NCBI GenBank assembly: GCA_002378005.1
Contig: DFQY01000013.1
Coordinates: 1-21,616 of the forward strand
Source of the DNA: Flavobacteriales bacterium UBA3477
GTDB taxonomy: Bacteria; Bacteroidota; Bacteroidia; Flavobacteriales; Schleiferiaceae
Reading direction: 5' to 3'
Length of the DNA: 21,616 nt
In this document: one piece after another, positions 7,604 to 17,071 of the stretch
How positions within the stretch are numbered: the first letter of the stretch is position 1
How the letters are laid out: each line of letters starts with the position of its first letter
Translations under genes and position numbers: made by a program
The notes under the pieces: generated by a model
What the model was told of the DNA's origin: nothing
What the model saw: the letters and a program-made list of their open reading frames with translations, nothing else
Databases searched by the model: none

Positions 7604-9723
7604 GATTGAGATTCTTCCATACCTGGACTTTGCTTTTGGCCACCCTATTCACGGTGCAGGGTCAGAATTTTGAAGAATTTCAAACCTCTCAGGCGAACAT
7701 ACGCTTAGCCGCAACCAACGCCGGAACCTTTGGCAACGCCTTCCGTGGATATAAAGACGGTACGGGAACCCCTTCCCTCGAGTACCCTGCCGGTTCGGGA
7801 ATTGAGCACTTGTTTGAAGGTGGGATTTGGATCGGCGGAACCTCAAACGGGGTTATTCGCGTGAGCACCTCAGCTTTTGATGCGCCTCAGGGATATGCTC
7901 CAGGTCGCGGCGGTTTTGAATTCAATCCTATCCTAGGTCCAGGTGTGAAGGAGATGAGTAGTCTGAAGACGTCGCCAAACTTTAATTCGGACGCCATCAG
8001 CCACCAAGATTTCTTGTCCTACTTCTCGGACAGCACCTTGCTTGTACCGGGCACCTCTATTCCAATTAATAATCACATCAACCCCATGGATTTAGTGGTA
8101 GAGATGCGCGTCATGAATTGGAATTACAGCTTTTCAGATTTCATGGCCTTGGTCAACCTCACCATCACCAACGAGGGAGCGCAGACCTTTGACGACCTCT
8201 ACATAGGGCTTTGGAACAACACCGTGGTGCGCAACATCAATATTACCCCGGCGGGCGCGGGTGGTGCCACCTTCTATTCGCAAGGGGGCAATGGTTTCGT
8301 GGACAGCATGAACCTGGCCTATTGTTACGATGCCACAGGTGATGAAGGATTTACCGATAGTTATGTGGGCCAAGTTTATCTCGGCGCTGAAGACAAGCAA
8401 GGGTTCAGACACCCCAAGACAGATTCCACCTTTGATGTAAATTACAACGCGTGGATCTTCAACAATAGCGGACAAAGCACCTTCTTCTTCCCTACCACCG
8501 ACCAGCAACGCTACCTCAAGATGGCCGACGGGTTTAACCACAGTCCTTGCTGGACTAATCCGATGGGACCGGGATGTCAGAATACGCTTGGGGTTGACCT
8601 CCAAGACGAACTCAATAAGAGCGGGAACCGTTCGGACCTTGTATCAGCAGGACCTTTTGATTCTTTTGCGCCAGGGGATGAGATCATTATCGCCTTTGCC
8701 TATGTGGTCGCGAAGAAAATGGAGGACGGCAACCCAAATGCCGACAACAATGATGTGCAGCGCAGCGGATTGTTAGCAGCGGCGAATTGGGCCCAAACCA
8801 CCTACAATGGAGAAGATGGCAACTTCAATGGTATTCTCGACGAAGGCGAGGACAAAGACGGCGACGGAAAAATCACCAGATTCATTTTACCTACGCCGCC
8901 AAGCATCCCCTATGCCCGCGTAGAGTCCGGCGACCAAGAAGCCACTATTTATTGGGCTTCAAACTCGGTCAATAGCGTTGATCCCATTTCGAAAAAACGA
9001 GACTTCGAGGGCTTCAATCTGTACGCCACCTCCACTGGGTTTGATGTGTTTGGTACACCAGATTTAGCCAGTGACCTCAACCTCATCGCGTCTTTCGACA
9101 GCACCGGAAACTTCTATGGATTCAACAATGGATTTGATGCCATCAAACTAGTCACTCCAAAAACGTTCGAAGATGATAGCATCTCCTACGACTTTGCCTA
9201 CACCCTAAGCCCGCTTCCCAATGGTTGGCAAACGGGTATGGCAGTGACCGCCTTCGATAAAGGTGACCCAAATACCGGATTGGAATCGTTGGAAAGCTCG
9301 GCCCTTGCCAGCGTCATCCGAGCCTTCCCTGGAAAAGAGGGCAATAGCGAGGAGCGACCGTACGCTTACCCTAACCCCTATTACCTCAGCGCAGGTTGGG
9401 AAGGGCAAAGTAACTTCCAAGAAGAGAGCCGCAAGATCATCTTTGCAAACCTCCCTTCACATTGCCGCATCACCATCACCACTGCCGCGGGAGACCTCAT
9501 CGACACCTTTGAGCACACCCCAGAGTACGATGGATCAGATATCCGCTGGTTCCGCTCCTTTGGTGCAGAAGATGCAAGCCAAAACACCTTCTCTGGCGGA
9601 GAACATGCTTGGGACCTACTCTCAAAAGAAAGCCAAATCATCGCACGAGGCACCTACCTCCTGCATGTTGAAGATTTAAATACAGGAAAACGATATACAG
9701 AACCTTTTATAATAGTGAAATGA
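7600..9723 (+). CDS. Large secreted protein with EF-hand-like loop and FlgD/T9SS-type C-terminus
   Basis: The 707-residue product has a signal peptide (about residues 1-22, ending VQGQ) and no further membrane segment. The N-terminal half is beta-rich with glycine-rich signatures (EYPAGSGIEHLFEGGIWIGG) that recall large secreted proteins of unknown function in Bacteroidota and related phyla; I know no established activity. A canonical calcium-loop pattern, DGNFNGILDEGE at residues 406-417 (acidic or Asn at loop positions 1, 3, 5, 9 and 12), is followed by DKDGDGKI. From about residue 586 a domain beginning YAYPNPYYL and ending GTYLLHVEDL...PFIIVK resembles FlgD-like Ig or T9SS sorting domains. 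It overlaps both neighbours by 4 bases (ATGA), so it is probably translationally coupled with the nuclease before it and the OB-fold protein after it. Function is unknown. Confidence 0.85.
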   Translation: MRLRFFHTWTLLLATLFTVQGQNFEEFQTSQANIRLAATNAGTFGNAFRGYKDGTGTPSLEYPAGSGIEHLFEGGIWIGGTSNGVIRVSTSAFDAPQGYAPGRGGFEFNPILGPGVKEMSSLKTSPNFNSDAISHQDFLSYFSDSTLLVPGTSIPINNHINPMDLVVEMRVMNWNYSFSDFMALVNLTITNEGAQTFDDLYIGLWNNTVVRNINITPAGAGGATFYSQGGNGFVDSMNLAYCYDATGDEGFTDSYVGQVYLGAEDKQGFRHPKTDSTFDVNYNAWIFNNSGQSTFFFPTTDQQRYLKMADGFNHSPCWTNPMGPGCQNTLGVDLQDELNKSGNRSDLVSAGPFDSFAPGDEIIIAFAYVVAKKMEDGNPNADNNDVQRSGLLAAANWAQTTYNGEDGNFNGILDEGEDKDGDGKITRFILPTPPSIPYARVESGDQEATIYWASNSVNSVDPISKKRDFEGFNLYATSTGFDVFGTPDLASDLNLIASFDSTGNFYGFNNGFDAIKLVTPKTFEDDSISYDFAYTLSPLPNGWQTGMAVTAFDKGDPNTGLESLESSALASVIRAFPGKEGNSEERPYAYPNPYYLSAGWEGQSNFQEESRKIIFANLPSHCRITITTAAGDLIDTFEHTPEYDGSDIRWFRSFGAEDASQNTFSGGEHAWDLLSKESQIIARGTYLLHVEDLNTGKRYTEPFIIVK
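8812..8871 (+). other. EF-hand-like calcium-binding loop in the 7600-9723 product
   Basis: Codons 405-424 encode a 12-residue loop with D406, N408, N410, D414 and E417 in the exact EF-hand coordinating spacing, followed by a second Asp-rich stretch, DKDGDGK. It is a single element; dockerin would need two such loops with flanking helices about 20-25 residues apart. Confidence 0.6.
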
Positions 9724-11930
9724 TGAAAACACGATTACTCCTTTTGGCGATGACCGTATTCGGATTGGGTGCAGCCGCACAGACCGTTCCATACGTAAGT
9801 ATCACCAACATCAACAACGTGAGCGCCACAGATTTGGCGGCTTGTAATGACACCAGTGCCTACCTAGGCCAAACCATTCGCACCCGCGGGGTCGTAGTCA
9901 CTCCAGGATGGGCAACAGAGGTTGCTTCAGGCTCAGTTACTGGTGGCCTGCGTCCCTTCATCTTCATCCAAGATACTGCCGTAGGCGGTCAGAGCTCTCC
10001 TTGGGCTGGGATTGAAGTCATGGGAGTTTATACCGCTTCTGACGGCTCTCTTCAAGTACCTTCTACCTTCACCCAAGTATTGGCCGGTGATATTGTAGAA
10101 ATCAAAGGTGTGGTCGGTGAATACAACGGCTCGAACCAGCTCAGTTTGGTCGATGCGAACAGCTTCAGCATCGTCGGTACCACCACAGACCCAGTAAAGA
10201 GCGACACCGTTGCCCTTGGTGACCTCAACGACGCCCTACAAGTCAACCAACTCACCACCGGTGAGCAATACGAAGGCGCCTACGTTACCCTCGAAAACGT
10301 AACCGTGACTGCCGTAATTCCATTCTCTGGAAACCGTGTGAGCTTCAATGTGGCCGATGCAAGTGGAAACACCATCAACGTCAGTGACCGATTCTTGGCT
10401 CAAAAGCTTTCTTCTTACAGCACAGTAAACCCACAATCTCCACAGACCCAAGGTTCATTCGTACCACCCGTACCTGGAACCTTCTTCAATAGCCTTAGCG
10501 GTGTGGTTCGCCACGACGCTAACGGTTGTACCGGAGATAATGGCCGCGGATACGAAATCAATCCGTTCGACAGCACGCACTACGACATCGGCTATGCGCC
10601 TCCTTACATCGCAAACTTCGAGCGCGACCCGGCCGTTCCTACCTCTAACCAAGATGTAGAACTCATCATGAACATCACCGACTATGACGGCACCGTGGAT
10701 TCAGTAGCCATCGCATGGAGCGCGGACGATACCGTAAGCATCTTAAACATGCCGGTATATGCCTTGCAGTTAAGCCCAGGAACCACAGACGAATACGGCT
10801 ACGAAATCCCAGCACAGGCAGATGGAAAAACGGTGCGTTACTACATCTACGCTGCCGACAACGACGGCAATGAGAGCTGGTGGCCTGTGAAGCCAACGGC
10901 ACAAACAACACCAAACGTAGAATTCTATACTGTTCGTGATAATGGAATGATGGTTTACGACATTCAGTTTACCCTCAACTCGAACGGCAGTAGCCCATTA
11001 GCAGGACAGGAAGTGACTGTAAAAGGGATTGTGACCTCGTCAACGAAAATTGGCGACCTCGGCTACCTCTATATCCAAGATGAAACCGGTTCTGAATGGA
11101 GCGGTATCTGGTGTGTGGGTATTGGCCTGAACACGTACTATCGCAACGAGGAAGTGGAAATCACTGGTGTGGTGGAAGAATATTACGGGATGACCAGATT
11201 GAACGTGACCTCTTCAAATAAGACTGGAAACTTGGGCACCGTAAGCCCTACTATTTTGGATCCATCAGATTCAGCGAGCTACGCGAACTTCGGATGGGAA
11301 CCGTATGAAGGAGTATATGTTCGTTACGAGCAACCCAACGGAAAATTGGCCATCAGCCAAACGAATTTGGGCTTCGGAGACTGGGCGGTGAGCGATAATA
11401 ACGGCGCGCCCGTGAGCCACAGCGCTCGTGTGTTGGCCGGTCGTCAAAGTACCACCGCCTACAGCTCGTTAGACGCACAGCTCGTTACAGATACCATTTA
11501 TGCGAGCATCGATGGGGAGATGAATGTGAGCCCAATTGTCGTAAGCGACACCATGACCTTTGATGCCATCGAAGGAATCTTGTTCTATGGATTCTCGAAC
11601 TACCGATTAATTCCTCGTAACAACAACGACTTCATTGGCGCCAACCTCACCTTAGATAGCGTGTATGTACCAACCTCACCGTTGAGCATCGTCGAACTCG
11701 ACCAGCGTCCATTAACCTATTACCCGAACCCAGTGAGCGATGTCCTCACCATCACTTCGGCACAACAAGGCACTTTGGAAATGTACAATGCCGCAGGCCG
11801 CCGCATCTTCACCAACGCCTTCAACAATGAAGCCATCGTGAACACCAGCGCCCTACCTAATGGATTGTACATCTTGCGCCTACACACTGAGCGAGGATTA
11901 CAAACCGCTCGCATTATCGTACAACACTAA
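9720..11930 (+). CDS. Secreted OB-fold repeat protein with T9SS type A sorting domain
   Basis: The 736-residue product has a signal peptide (about residues 1-21, ending AAAQ). It contains two OB-fold-like units of the kind seen in YhcR and ExeM/NucH-type extracellular nucleases. The first (about 44-150) has TIRTRGVVV, FIFIQDT, AGDIVEIKGVVGEYNGSNQL; the second (about 430-492) has EVTVKGIVTS, LYIQDETG, EEVEITGVVEEYYGMTRL. Each is followed by a strand pattern with YEG-x-YV. Between them lies an Ig/FN3-like domain (about 290-395) starting PPYIANFERDPAVP. The end (about 664-736) is a textbook type A T9SS tail: YYPNPVSDVLTI, LEMYNAAGRRIF, LPNGLYILRLHTERG, ARIIV. No catalytic residues are evident, so a binding or targeting role beside the EEP enzyme is inferred. 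It overlaps the previous gene by 4 bases; a second start one codon downstream is possible. It overlaps the next gene by one base (TAATG). Confidence 0.88.
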   Translation: MMKTRLLLLAMTVFGLGAAAQTVPYVSITNINNVSATDLAACNDTSAYLGQTIRTRGVVVTPGWATEVASGSVTGGLRPFIFIQDTAVGGQSSPWAGIEVMGVYTASDGSLQVPSTFTQVLAGDIVEIKGVVGEYNGSNQLSLVDANSFSIVGTTTDPVKSDTVALGDLNDALQVNQLTTGEQYEGAYVTLENVTVTAVIPFSGNRVSFNVADASGNTINVSDRFLAQKLSSYSTVNPQSPQTQGSFVPPVPGTFFNSLSGVVRHDANGCTGDNGRGYEINPFDSTHYDIGYAPPYIANFERDPAVPTSNQDVELIMNITDYDGTVDSVAIAWSADDTVSILNMPVYALQLSPGTTDEYGYEIPAQADGKTVRYYIYAADNDGNESWWPVKPTAQTTPNVEFYTVRDNGMMVYDIQFTLNSNGSSPLAGQEVTVKGIVTSSTKIGDLGYLYIQDETGSEWSGIWCVGIGLNTYYRNEEVEITGVVEEYYGMTRLNVTSSNKTGNLGTVSPTILDPSDSASYANFGWEPYEGVYVRYEQPNGKLAISQTNLGFGDWAVSDNNGAPVSHSARVLAGRQSTTAYSSLDAQLVTDTIYASIDGEMNVSPIVVSDTMTFDAIEGILFYGFSNYRLIPRNNNDFIGANLTLDSVYVPTSPLSIVELDQRPLTYYPNPVSDVLTITSAQQGTLEMYNAAGRRIFTNAFNNEAIVNTSALPNGLYILRLHTERGLQTARIIVQH

Positions 11931-13318
11931 TGCGTCACGCGGTCCTCGCCATAGTAATTGTATTTCTCGCGGGTTGTCGCAACAACGATCAGCGCATAGA
12001 GAACTTTCCACCTGAAACTCAACTTCAGGTGGATACCATCATTCGTTCCGGCGACCTACGCCTCGGAACGAATGTGCAATTGCATTGGTATGGCACGGAC
12101 CGCGACGGGTTCATCGCCGGCTACAACGTCGCCGTAAACGGCACGAGTTCTTTCACCACCGCCACCGACTCCCTCTTCAGCTTTAGCATTGATGCAGGGG
12201 TGGATACCGCGGATATTTTGGTAGAGATTGCCGCCGTGGATAATGAAGGTGCTATGGACGAAACTCCTGCGAGCTTAGTGGTACCTATCAAGAATGCGGC
12301 GCCAGAGGTGAGCTTAGACCCCGACGGTTTCCTACCAGATTCTGCCTTCATCGTAGCCACCTTGGATTGGCGTGCTAGCGATGCGGACGGGGACGAGACC
12401 ATCGAGCTGGTGGAGATCAAACTCAACAATGGAAATTGGTTCTCCATAGGCACCCAACCCAGCCTCTTGTCCTTCGCCTTGAACGGTGATGGTACGGTAG
12501 ATTTCTACAAAAACGCACAGTGGACGGATAGTCTTAGCGGTGCCTCATTGACGGGAGAGAATTTCTTGTACCTACGCGCCAAAGACCGCGCTGGCATCTA
12601 TTCCGCCGTAGATACCTCCGCAGGATTCTTGTGGGCCCCGGCCGTTGAGAGTACCCTCATCATTAACGGACAAGCGGAATACCTTGGCACCTACTACAAA
12701 GCTTGGATGGATAGCGCCAACGTGAGCTATGATTACATCCAGATGGATGCGGTCACCGGCGCGGGAATTCCCGCCTACTGGGACCCGACGTACGAGATTA
12801 TCATGTCTCGCTACAACGCCATTGCTTTGTTCACGGATGCGACGGTGTTCCCCACCAAATCCGGCTCGGACTACCTCCTAAACATCCTTGCCTTGAGTAC
12901 GCAGAAATTCTTACAGAAGGGCGGAAAGCTCTTCACGGCCTCGCAACTTTCGGCGCCCATGTCGAGCGGTGCCTTCTTGGATATCTTCCCTATCGAAAGT
13001 TTGGTACTGAGTAGCGGGCAGGCACGTCTGACCAACGACAGCAGCTTGGTTGCCTTGGATGCAAGCTTCCCTGATATGCGCCCACAAAATATTGTCTTAG
13101 GTGTTGTTCCAGTGGTGCCATCAGCAGATGCAACGGCCTTATACGACGGGCAGCTTACCAAGATTGCTGGGTGGAATGGAGCAACGACCTTAGGCGCCAC
13201 CAGAACCCAAAACGGATCGATCAACCAAGTCTTTATCGCGTTGCCACTCCACCTATTCACGCGTCCAAATGAAGGGGGCCAGGAACTCTTAGATCATATT
13301 TTCAATGCGGTATTCTAA
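11930..13318 (+). CDS. Lipoprotein with Ig/FN3-like repeats and a Rossmann-like C-terminal part
   Basis: The N-terminus is a lipoprotein signal with lipobox LAGC and acylation site Cys16. Two beta-sandwich-like units follow: about residues 25-125, with VQLHWYGTDRDGFIAGYNV and VEIAAVDNEGAMDETPA, and about 127-225, with DWRASDADGDETIELVEIKLNNGNW and LYLRAKDRAGIYS. Both resemble FN3/cadherin-like repeats of surface proteins. The C-terminal half (about 240-462) alternates strands and helices (TLIINGQAEY, YNAIALFTDATV, LQKGGKLFTASQLS, GQELLDHIFNAVF) and may be an amidotransferase-like or DUF4350-like Rossmann fold, without visible catalytic residues. Placement on the outer membrane is inferred from the company of a TonB receptor and T9SS proteins. 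It overlaps the previous gene by one base and the receptor gene by 14 bases. Specific function unknown. Confidence 0.82.
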   Translation: MRHAVLAIVIVFLAGCRNNDQRIENFPPETQLQVDTIIRSGDLRLGTNVQLHWYGTDRDGFIAGYNVAVNGTSSFTTATDSLFSFSIDAGVDTADILVEIAAVDNEGAMDETPASLVVPIKNAAPEVSLDPDGFLPDSAFIVATLDWRASDADGDETIELVEIKLNNGNWFSIGTQPSLLSFALNGDGTVDFYKNAQWTDSLSGASLTGENFLYLRAKDRAGIYSAVDTSAGFLWAPAVESTLIINGQAEYLGTYYKAWMDSANVSYDYIQMDAVTGAGIPAYWDPTYEIIMSRYNAIALFTDATVFPTKSGSDYLLNILALSTQKFLQKGGKLFTASQLSAPMSSGAFLDIFPIESLVLSSGQARLTNDSSLVALDASFPDMRPQNIVLGVVPVVPSADATALYDGQLTKIAGWNGATTLGATRTQNGSINQVFIALPLHLFTRPNEGGQELLDHIFNAVF

Positions 13319-16100
13319 GCTCCTCATATGTACACTCCTCTTGTGGAGTTCTGCGGTGTTCGCCCAAACCACTGGTCGAATTGTCGGAACCGTATTGGAC
13401 AAGGCCACGGGCGAGCCACTGCCTAGTGCAGCCGTATCGATTGTGGGAACGTTTTACCAAACCCTCTCAGATTTCGACGGAAAGTTTGTCTTGAATGACA
13501 TCAAACCAGGCACCTACAGCGTCAAATTCCAATTCATCGGCTACCAGCCCATGCAATTCAACGACATCAAAATAGGTGTAGGCAAGACTATAAAACTGGA
13601 TGCTAAACTCAGTGAACAAAGTGAGATGCTTCAGGCAGTTACGGTCGTGGGACGCAAGAACCAAGTAGACCTTGAAAAAGCTTCCTCAGCCATTACTTTG
13701 AGTGATAGTGAGATTGGCGCTCTTGTGGCCAAAGGCGTCGAGGATGTATTGGCACAACAAGCCGGGGTTCAAAAAACCACTGACGGGCTTCAGATTCGTG
13801 GGGCCCGCGTATACGAAACTGAATACCTCATCGACGGTATTTCAGCACAGGATCCATTGGCAGGGACCGGCGGCGGGGTAAGCGTAAGTGCGAGCTCCGT
13901 AGGGTCCTTGAATTTGATGACCGGTGGTGCTTCTGCAGAATACGGAGGAGGCTCGGCAGGGATCATCAATACCCAAATCAAAGAAGGGGGAGAGAAATTA
14001 AGCTGGGGTCTGAATTATCAAACGGACCAATTATTCGATGCGACCTCCTTCAACTCGGACGAGATCGAAGCCACGCTGAGCACACCCTTACCTTTCACCG
14101 GAAAAAAAGTTCGCCTTTTCACCACCGCCCGTGGTCAATGGACGGACCATTACTTTGGCGCAACAGCCAACCAACTAAAGTCTAGCATGTTCCCAGGTAA
14201 CCCGGAATTGTGGGCGCCAAGACAAAGCAACGACTATTCACATACAATCAAGCTCAGCTACGCCAGCAAAGAATTTGGGAAGATTACATTGACCAATAGC
14301 CACAGCTTAATGGTCAACCAAAATTCTCGCACACTGCAAATCGTAGGTTTCGATGCCCTCTTGGCGCCAGGATTCCAATACGAGCGCAGCAATAACTTAG
14401 ACAATGCTACTACCTATACCCACCACAGTAACCTCACCGTGCTGGGCTACAACAAACGCCTCTCACAAAAAACCGGATTGACGGTATCGGCGGGACGCCT
14501 CTTCACCAACCTACGCGCCGATGCCAATGGCCGACCGTTCCGCGCCGAGACCGTGGACCAAATCTATGATGAGGACTACATCTTTACGGGAGACCTTACC
14601 GTCTTCAACCCGAACGACCCCTACGGCAATTACTACTTGATTCCAGGCAACGGATTGGTCAACAATGGTGGGATCACGCCCATTTGGCACGATCACTATG
14701 CCGCGGAGCATACCCTCAAAGGAAAATTGAGCTACCAACCGAACGCCATCCACACCATTAGTGGTGGTATCGAGCATGCCTTGACAGAATACCAATGGGT
14801 GGATGTCTACCGTCCCTGGGTAGGCGCTCCCATTGTCATTAACGATACTACAACAACACCGTCCGTAAGCATTGGCTCTAGCAACGATATTTGGAAGGTG
14901 AGCCCTCAAAAAGGCGGCCTCTTTGCGCAGGACCGCATTGAATACAAAGGGGTGAAGGCCACTTTGGGAATGCGCTTTAATTACTGGGCACCGGGTGCTT
15001 TCGCCGATAACGCCGTGGCTGATGAGAGCTCTCCTGTACTGGACGCCGTACGTGAGCAATACCTACAAAACTCCTTTGGTGCCGGAGGGTTGCGTTGGAA
15101 AGTTCGTTTGTTGCCCAGATTAAACGTAAGCTTCCCTGTCACCGAAAACAATGTGTTGTACTTTAACTACGGGCACAGCATGCGTATGCCGCATCCACGA
15201 TTCATGTACGCCGGTCTAGACCCACAATACCAAGATCGTAGCTTTCTTTCTTCGCTTGGTAACCCCAACCTCAATCCAGAGGTGAACATCTCCTATGAAG
15301 TGGGTTACAAAACCTTGCTTGGATCGAGATTGGGTTGGACCATCAATGCCTTCAACAACAACCGTTTTGATTATATCGTTTCACGTCGTGTAATCACCAC
15401 CGATGCGACGGGTCGTCCGGTCACCAAGACGATGTATATCAATCAGGATTACGCTAAAATAATTGGTATCGAAACCCAATTAAACGCTCGCCTCACCGAC
15501 CATTTCAACTCCTTCTTCAACGGCTCTTACCAGCAAGCACGCGGTAAATCAAACAGCGCCCGTGAAAGCGCCCTTCAGATTGCCCAAACCGGAGAGGTTC
15601 CGCTCACTCAAGAACAATTCTTGGCCTGGGACCGCCCGTGGAAATTCAACGCAGGGATCAGCTACCAGAGCGATTCGAGCAGATTCCGCGCTTCATTAAA
15701 CGCCCAGTATACCTCGGGATACCGCTATACCCCACAGATATTGGAAGGCTACAACGACCTTGGTCGCCCACAATACCGCGTCGACAACAGCAACTATTTG
15801 CGCGAGCGCGGTACCTATTGGTTCGGGATAAATGGCAAAGCTTCCTACGCGCTAGTGAAATTCGGTACGGGAGGTATTCTCCTCAACCTCGAGGTGATGA
15901 ACATTACCAATAGGCGCAATGCACAACTAGTCAATCCTATTACCGGTCGTGCGTACGAATATGGGGATGATGTGCCATTGACTTGGCGGGATCCGCGTCC
16001 AGAATTCAACGGTCCGCAGGAATACGGAACAGACCCGAGAAACCCGGCACGATACTCGGCGCCGACGCAAATTTTAGCAGGAATTCAAATCAAATGGTAA
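13305..16100 (+). CDS. TonB-dependent outer-membrane receptor with CarboxypepD_reg-like N-terminal domain
   Basis: The 931-residue product is predicted to import a ligand through the outer membrane using TonB energy. Residues 1-21 form a signal peptide (ending VFAQ), and a CarboxypepD_reg-like beta-sandwich occupies about residues 24-105 (GRIVGTVLDKATGEPLPSA, YQTLSDFDGKFVLNDIKPG). A TonB-box-like TVVGRK (113-118) precedes the plug, which carries LQIRGARVYETEYLIDGI (162-179) and ASAEYGGGSAGIINTQIKEGG. The rest is a long beta barrel with alternating aromatic strands, NLNPEVNISYEVGYK, and a terminal Trp typical of assembled barrels. No SusD-type lipoprotein is next to it, so it is not a classical SusC/SusD pair. 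The start is supported by the signal peptide beginning there, despite the 14-base overlap with the lipoprotein gene. The ligand cannot be read from the sequence. Confidence 0.93.
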   Translation: MRYSKLLICTLLLWSSAVFAQTTGRIVGTVLDKATGEPLPSAAVSIVGTFYQTLSDFDGKFVLNDIKPGTYSVKFQFIGYQPMQFNDIKIGVGKTIKLDAKLSEQSEMLQAVTVVGRKNQVDLEKASSAITLSDSEIGALVAKGVEDVLAQQAGVQKTTDGLQIRGARVYETEYLIDGISAQDPLAGTGGGVSVSASSVGSLNLMTGGASAEYGGGSAGIINTQIKEGGEKLSWGLNYQTDQLFDATSFNSDEIEATLSTPLPFTGKKVRLFTTARGQWTDHYFGATANQLKSSMFPGNPELWAPRQSNDYSHTIKLSYASKEFGKITLTNSHSLMVNQNSRTLQIVGFDALLAPGFQYERSNNLDNATTYTHHSNLTVLGYNKRLSQKTGLTVSAGRLFTNLRADANGRPFRAETVDQIYDEDYIFTGDLTVFNPNDPYGNYYLIPGNGLVNNGGITPIWHDHYAAEHTLKGKLSYQPNAIHTISGGIEHALTEYQWVDVYRPWVGAPIVINDTTTTPSVSIGSSNDIWKVSPQKGGLFAQDRIEYKGVKATLGMRFNYWAPGAFADNAVADESSPVLDAVREQYLQNSFGAGGLRWKVRLLPRLNVSFPVTENNVLYFNYGHSMRMPHPRFMYAGLDPQYQDRSFLSSLGNPNLNPEVNISYEVGYKTLLGSRLGWTINAFNNNRFDYIVSRRVITTDATGRPVTKTMYINQDYAKIIGIETQLNARLTDHFNSFFNGSYQQARGKSNSARESALQIAQTGEVPLTQEQFLAWDRPWKFNAGISYQSDSSRFRASLNAQYTSGYRYTPQILEGYNDLGRPQYRVDNSNYLRERGTYWFGINGKASYALVKFGTGGILLNLEVMNITNRRNAQLVNPITGRAYEYGDDVPLTWRDPRPEFNGPQEYGTDPRNPARYSAPTQILAGIQIKW

Positions 16101-17071
16101 GCCGTAAGTACATAGCATCCATCGTTCTTCTGCTTGCCTCAAGCATGGTGATGCGTGGCCAATTATTGCCTACCTACGGCGAGGAACGCGCGGGACTTAG
16201 TGCTTTCACCTTCCTCAAGCTCCCTATCGACCCTGCGAGCGTTGGAGTGGGAGGCGCCAGCCTTGCCATGACCGAGCACAGTTTCGGTGCCCTAGTGAAC
16301 CCCGCTCTGGTGAGCGGAGGCAATCAGCAAGGTTTCTTTACCTCCAATCGCGCCCTGGGCGGCGGCATCTCGCATGATTTTGTGGCATTGACCAAGTCTC
16401 GAGCCAACGGCCAGCACATTGCCTTGACCTTGAATTCCCTAAGCACAGGTTCTATTTCAGAAAGAACGGTATGGCAACCGGAAGGAACCGGGGCCACAAC
16501 GGCTGCCACCTTAACCTCTGTAGGATTAGGAATCAGCCAAGCCTTCTCTGAATATTTCCACGCGGGAATGCAGTTGAAATACGGATTGGAACAACTAGGG
16601 GTGTACCGGGCGCACAATGTGTATTTGGACCTTGGGTTCTTATATAAATTGGACATCGCAGACCTACAATTCGCCGCTGCCCTCACCAACTTCGGTCCCA
16701 ACACTCCTATCTCCAACCTTCCCGTCGGCGATGAAAGTGCCTTGGCCGCGACACCGCAAATGTTTAGCATGGGATTACAATGGACCGCTTGGGAATCCGG
16801 CGACCAAAAGCTCACACCAAGCTTCCAACTCAACCACCCCACGGACAATGCCGAATACTACGCCGCCGGTCTAAAATACCAATGGCGCAGTTATTACTGG
16901 ACCAGCGTCGGCTACCAGGTCGGCAGTCAGAAATCACTGCCCTGGATGGGCTTTGGAATGAAGGGTCAAATAGGCGGATGGCCTATGGAATGGGGAGTTG
17001 GCGCCATGCCTACACCATATGGCACCTATCAGGGCACCTTGGGACTAAAATTAAAGCCGCTATCATGGTAA
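16094..17071 (+). CDS. PorV/PorQ-family outer-membrane beta-barrel protein
   Basis: The 325-residue product has a signal peptide (MVSRKYIASIVLLLASSMVMRGQ) followed by the PorV/PorQ hallmark segment LSAFTFLKLPIDPASVGVGGASLA (about residues 36-59) and FGALVNPA. The rest is barrel-like, with repeated aromatic strands and a terminal Trp. In the best-studied T9SS, PorV collects cargo from the translocon and hands it to the attachment complex, and PorQ has a related surface role. A paralogue next to three exported proteins and two lipoproteins may serve them specifically; this is inferred. The frame is open upstream to 15983, but that would need a 124-base overlap with the receptor gene and would bury the signal peptide, so 16094 was chosen. 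The overlap with the receptor gene is 7 bases (ATGGTAA), and the same 7-base overlap joins it to the next gene. Confidence 0.88.
   Translation: MVSRKYIASIVLLLASSMVMRGQLLPTYGEERAGLSAFTFLKLPIDPASVGVGGASLAMTEHSFGALVNPALVSGGNQQGFFTSNRALGGGISHDFVALTKSRANGQHIALTLNSLSTGSISERTVWQPEGTGATTAATLTSVGLGISQAFSEYFHAGMQLKYGLEQLGVYRAHNVYLDLGFLYKLDIADLQFAAALTNFGPNTPISNLPVGDESALAATPQMFSMGLQWTAWESGDQKLTPSFQLNHPTDNAEYYAAGLKYQWRSYYWTSVGYQVGSQKSLPWMGFGMKGQIGGWPMEWGVGAMPTPYGTYQGTLGLKLKPLSW

Noticed and set aside
8812..8871. Dockerin domain in the 7600-9723 product
   Set aside because: Only one full calcium loop is seen and the paired-loop, helix-flanked layout of dockerin is missing; no cohesin-like partner is nearby.
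15983..16093. N-terminal extension of the PorV/PorQ-family gene
   Set aside because: The frame is open, but a start there would overlap the receptor gene by over 100 bases and place the clear signal peptide (starting at 16094) inside the protein.
16780..17064. N-terminal extension of the propeller lipoprotein gene
   Set aside because: The extension overlaps the barrel gene by almost 300 bases, is Arg/Pro/His-rich like a shadow frame, and would bury the lipobox at Cys19 of the 17065 start.
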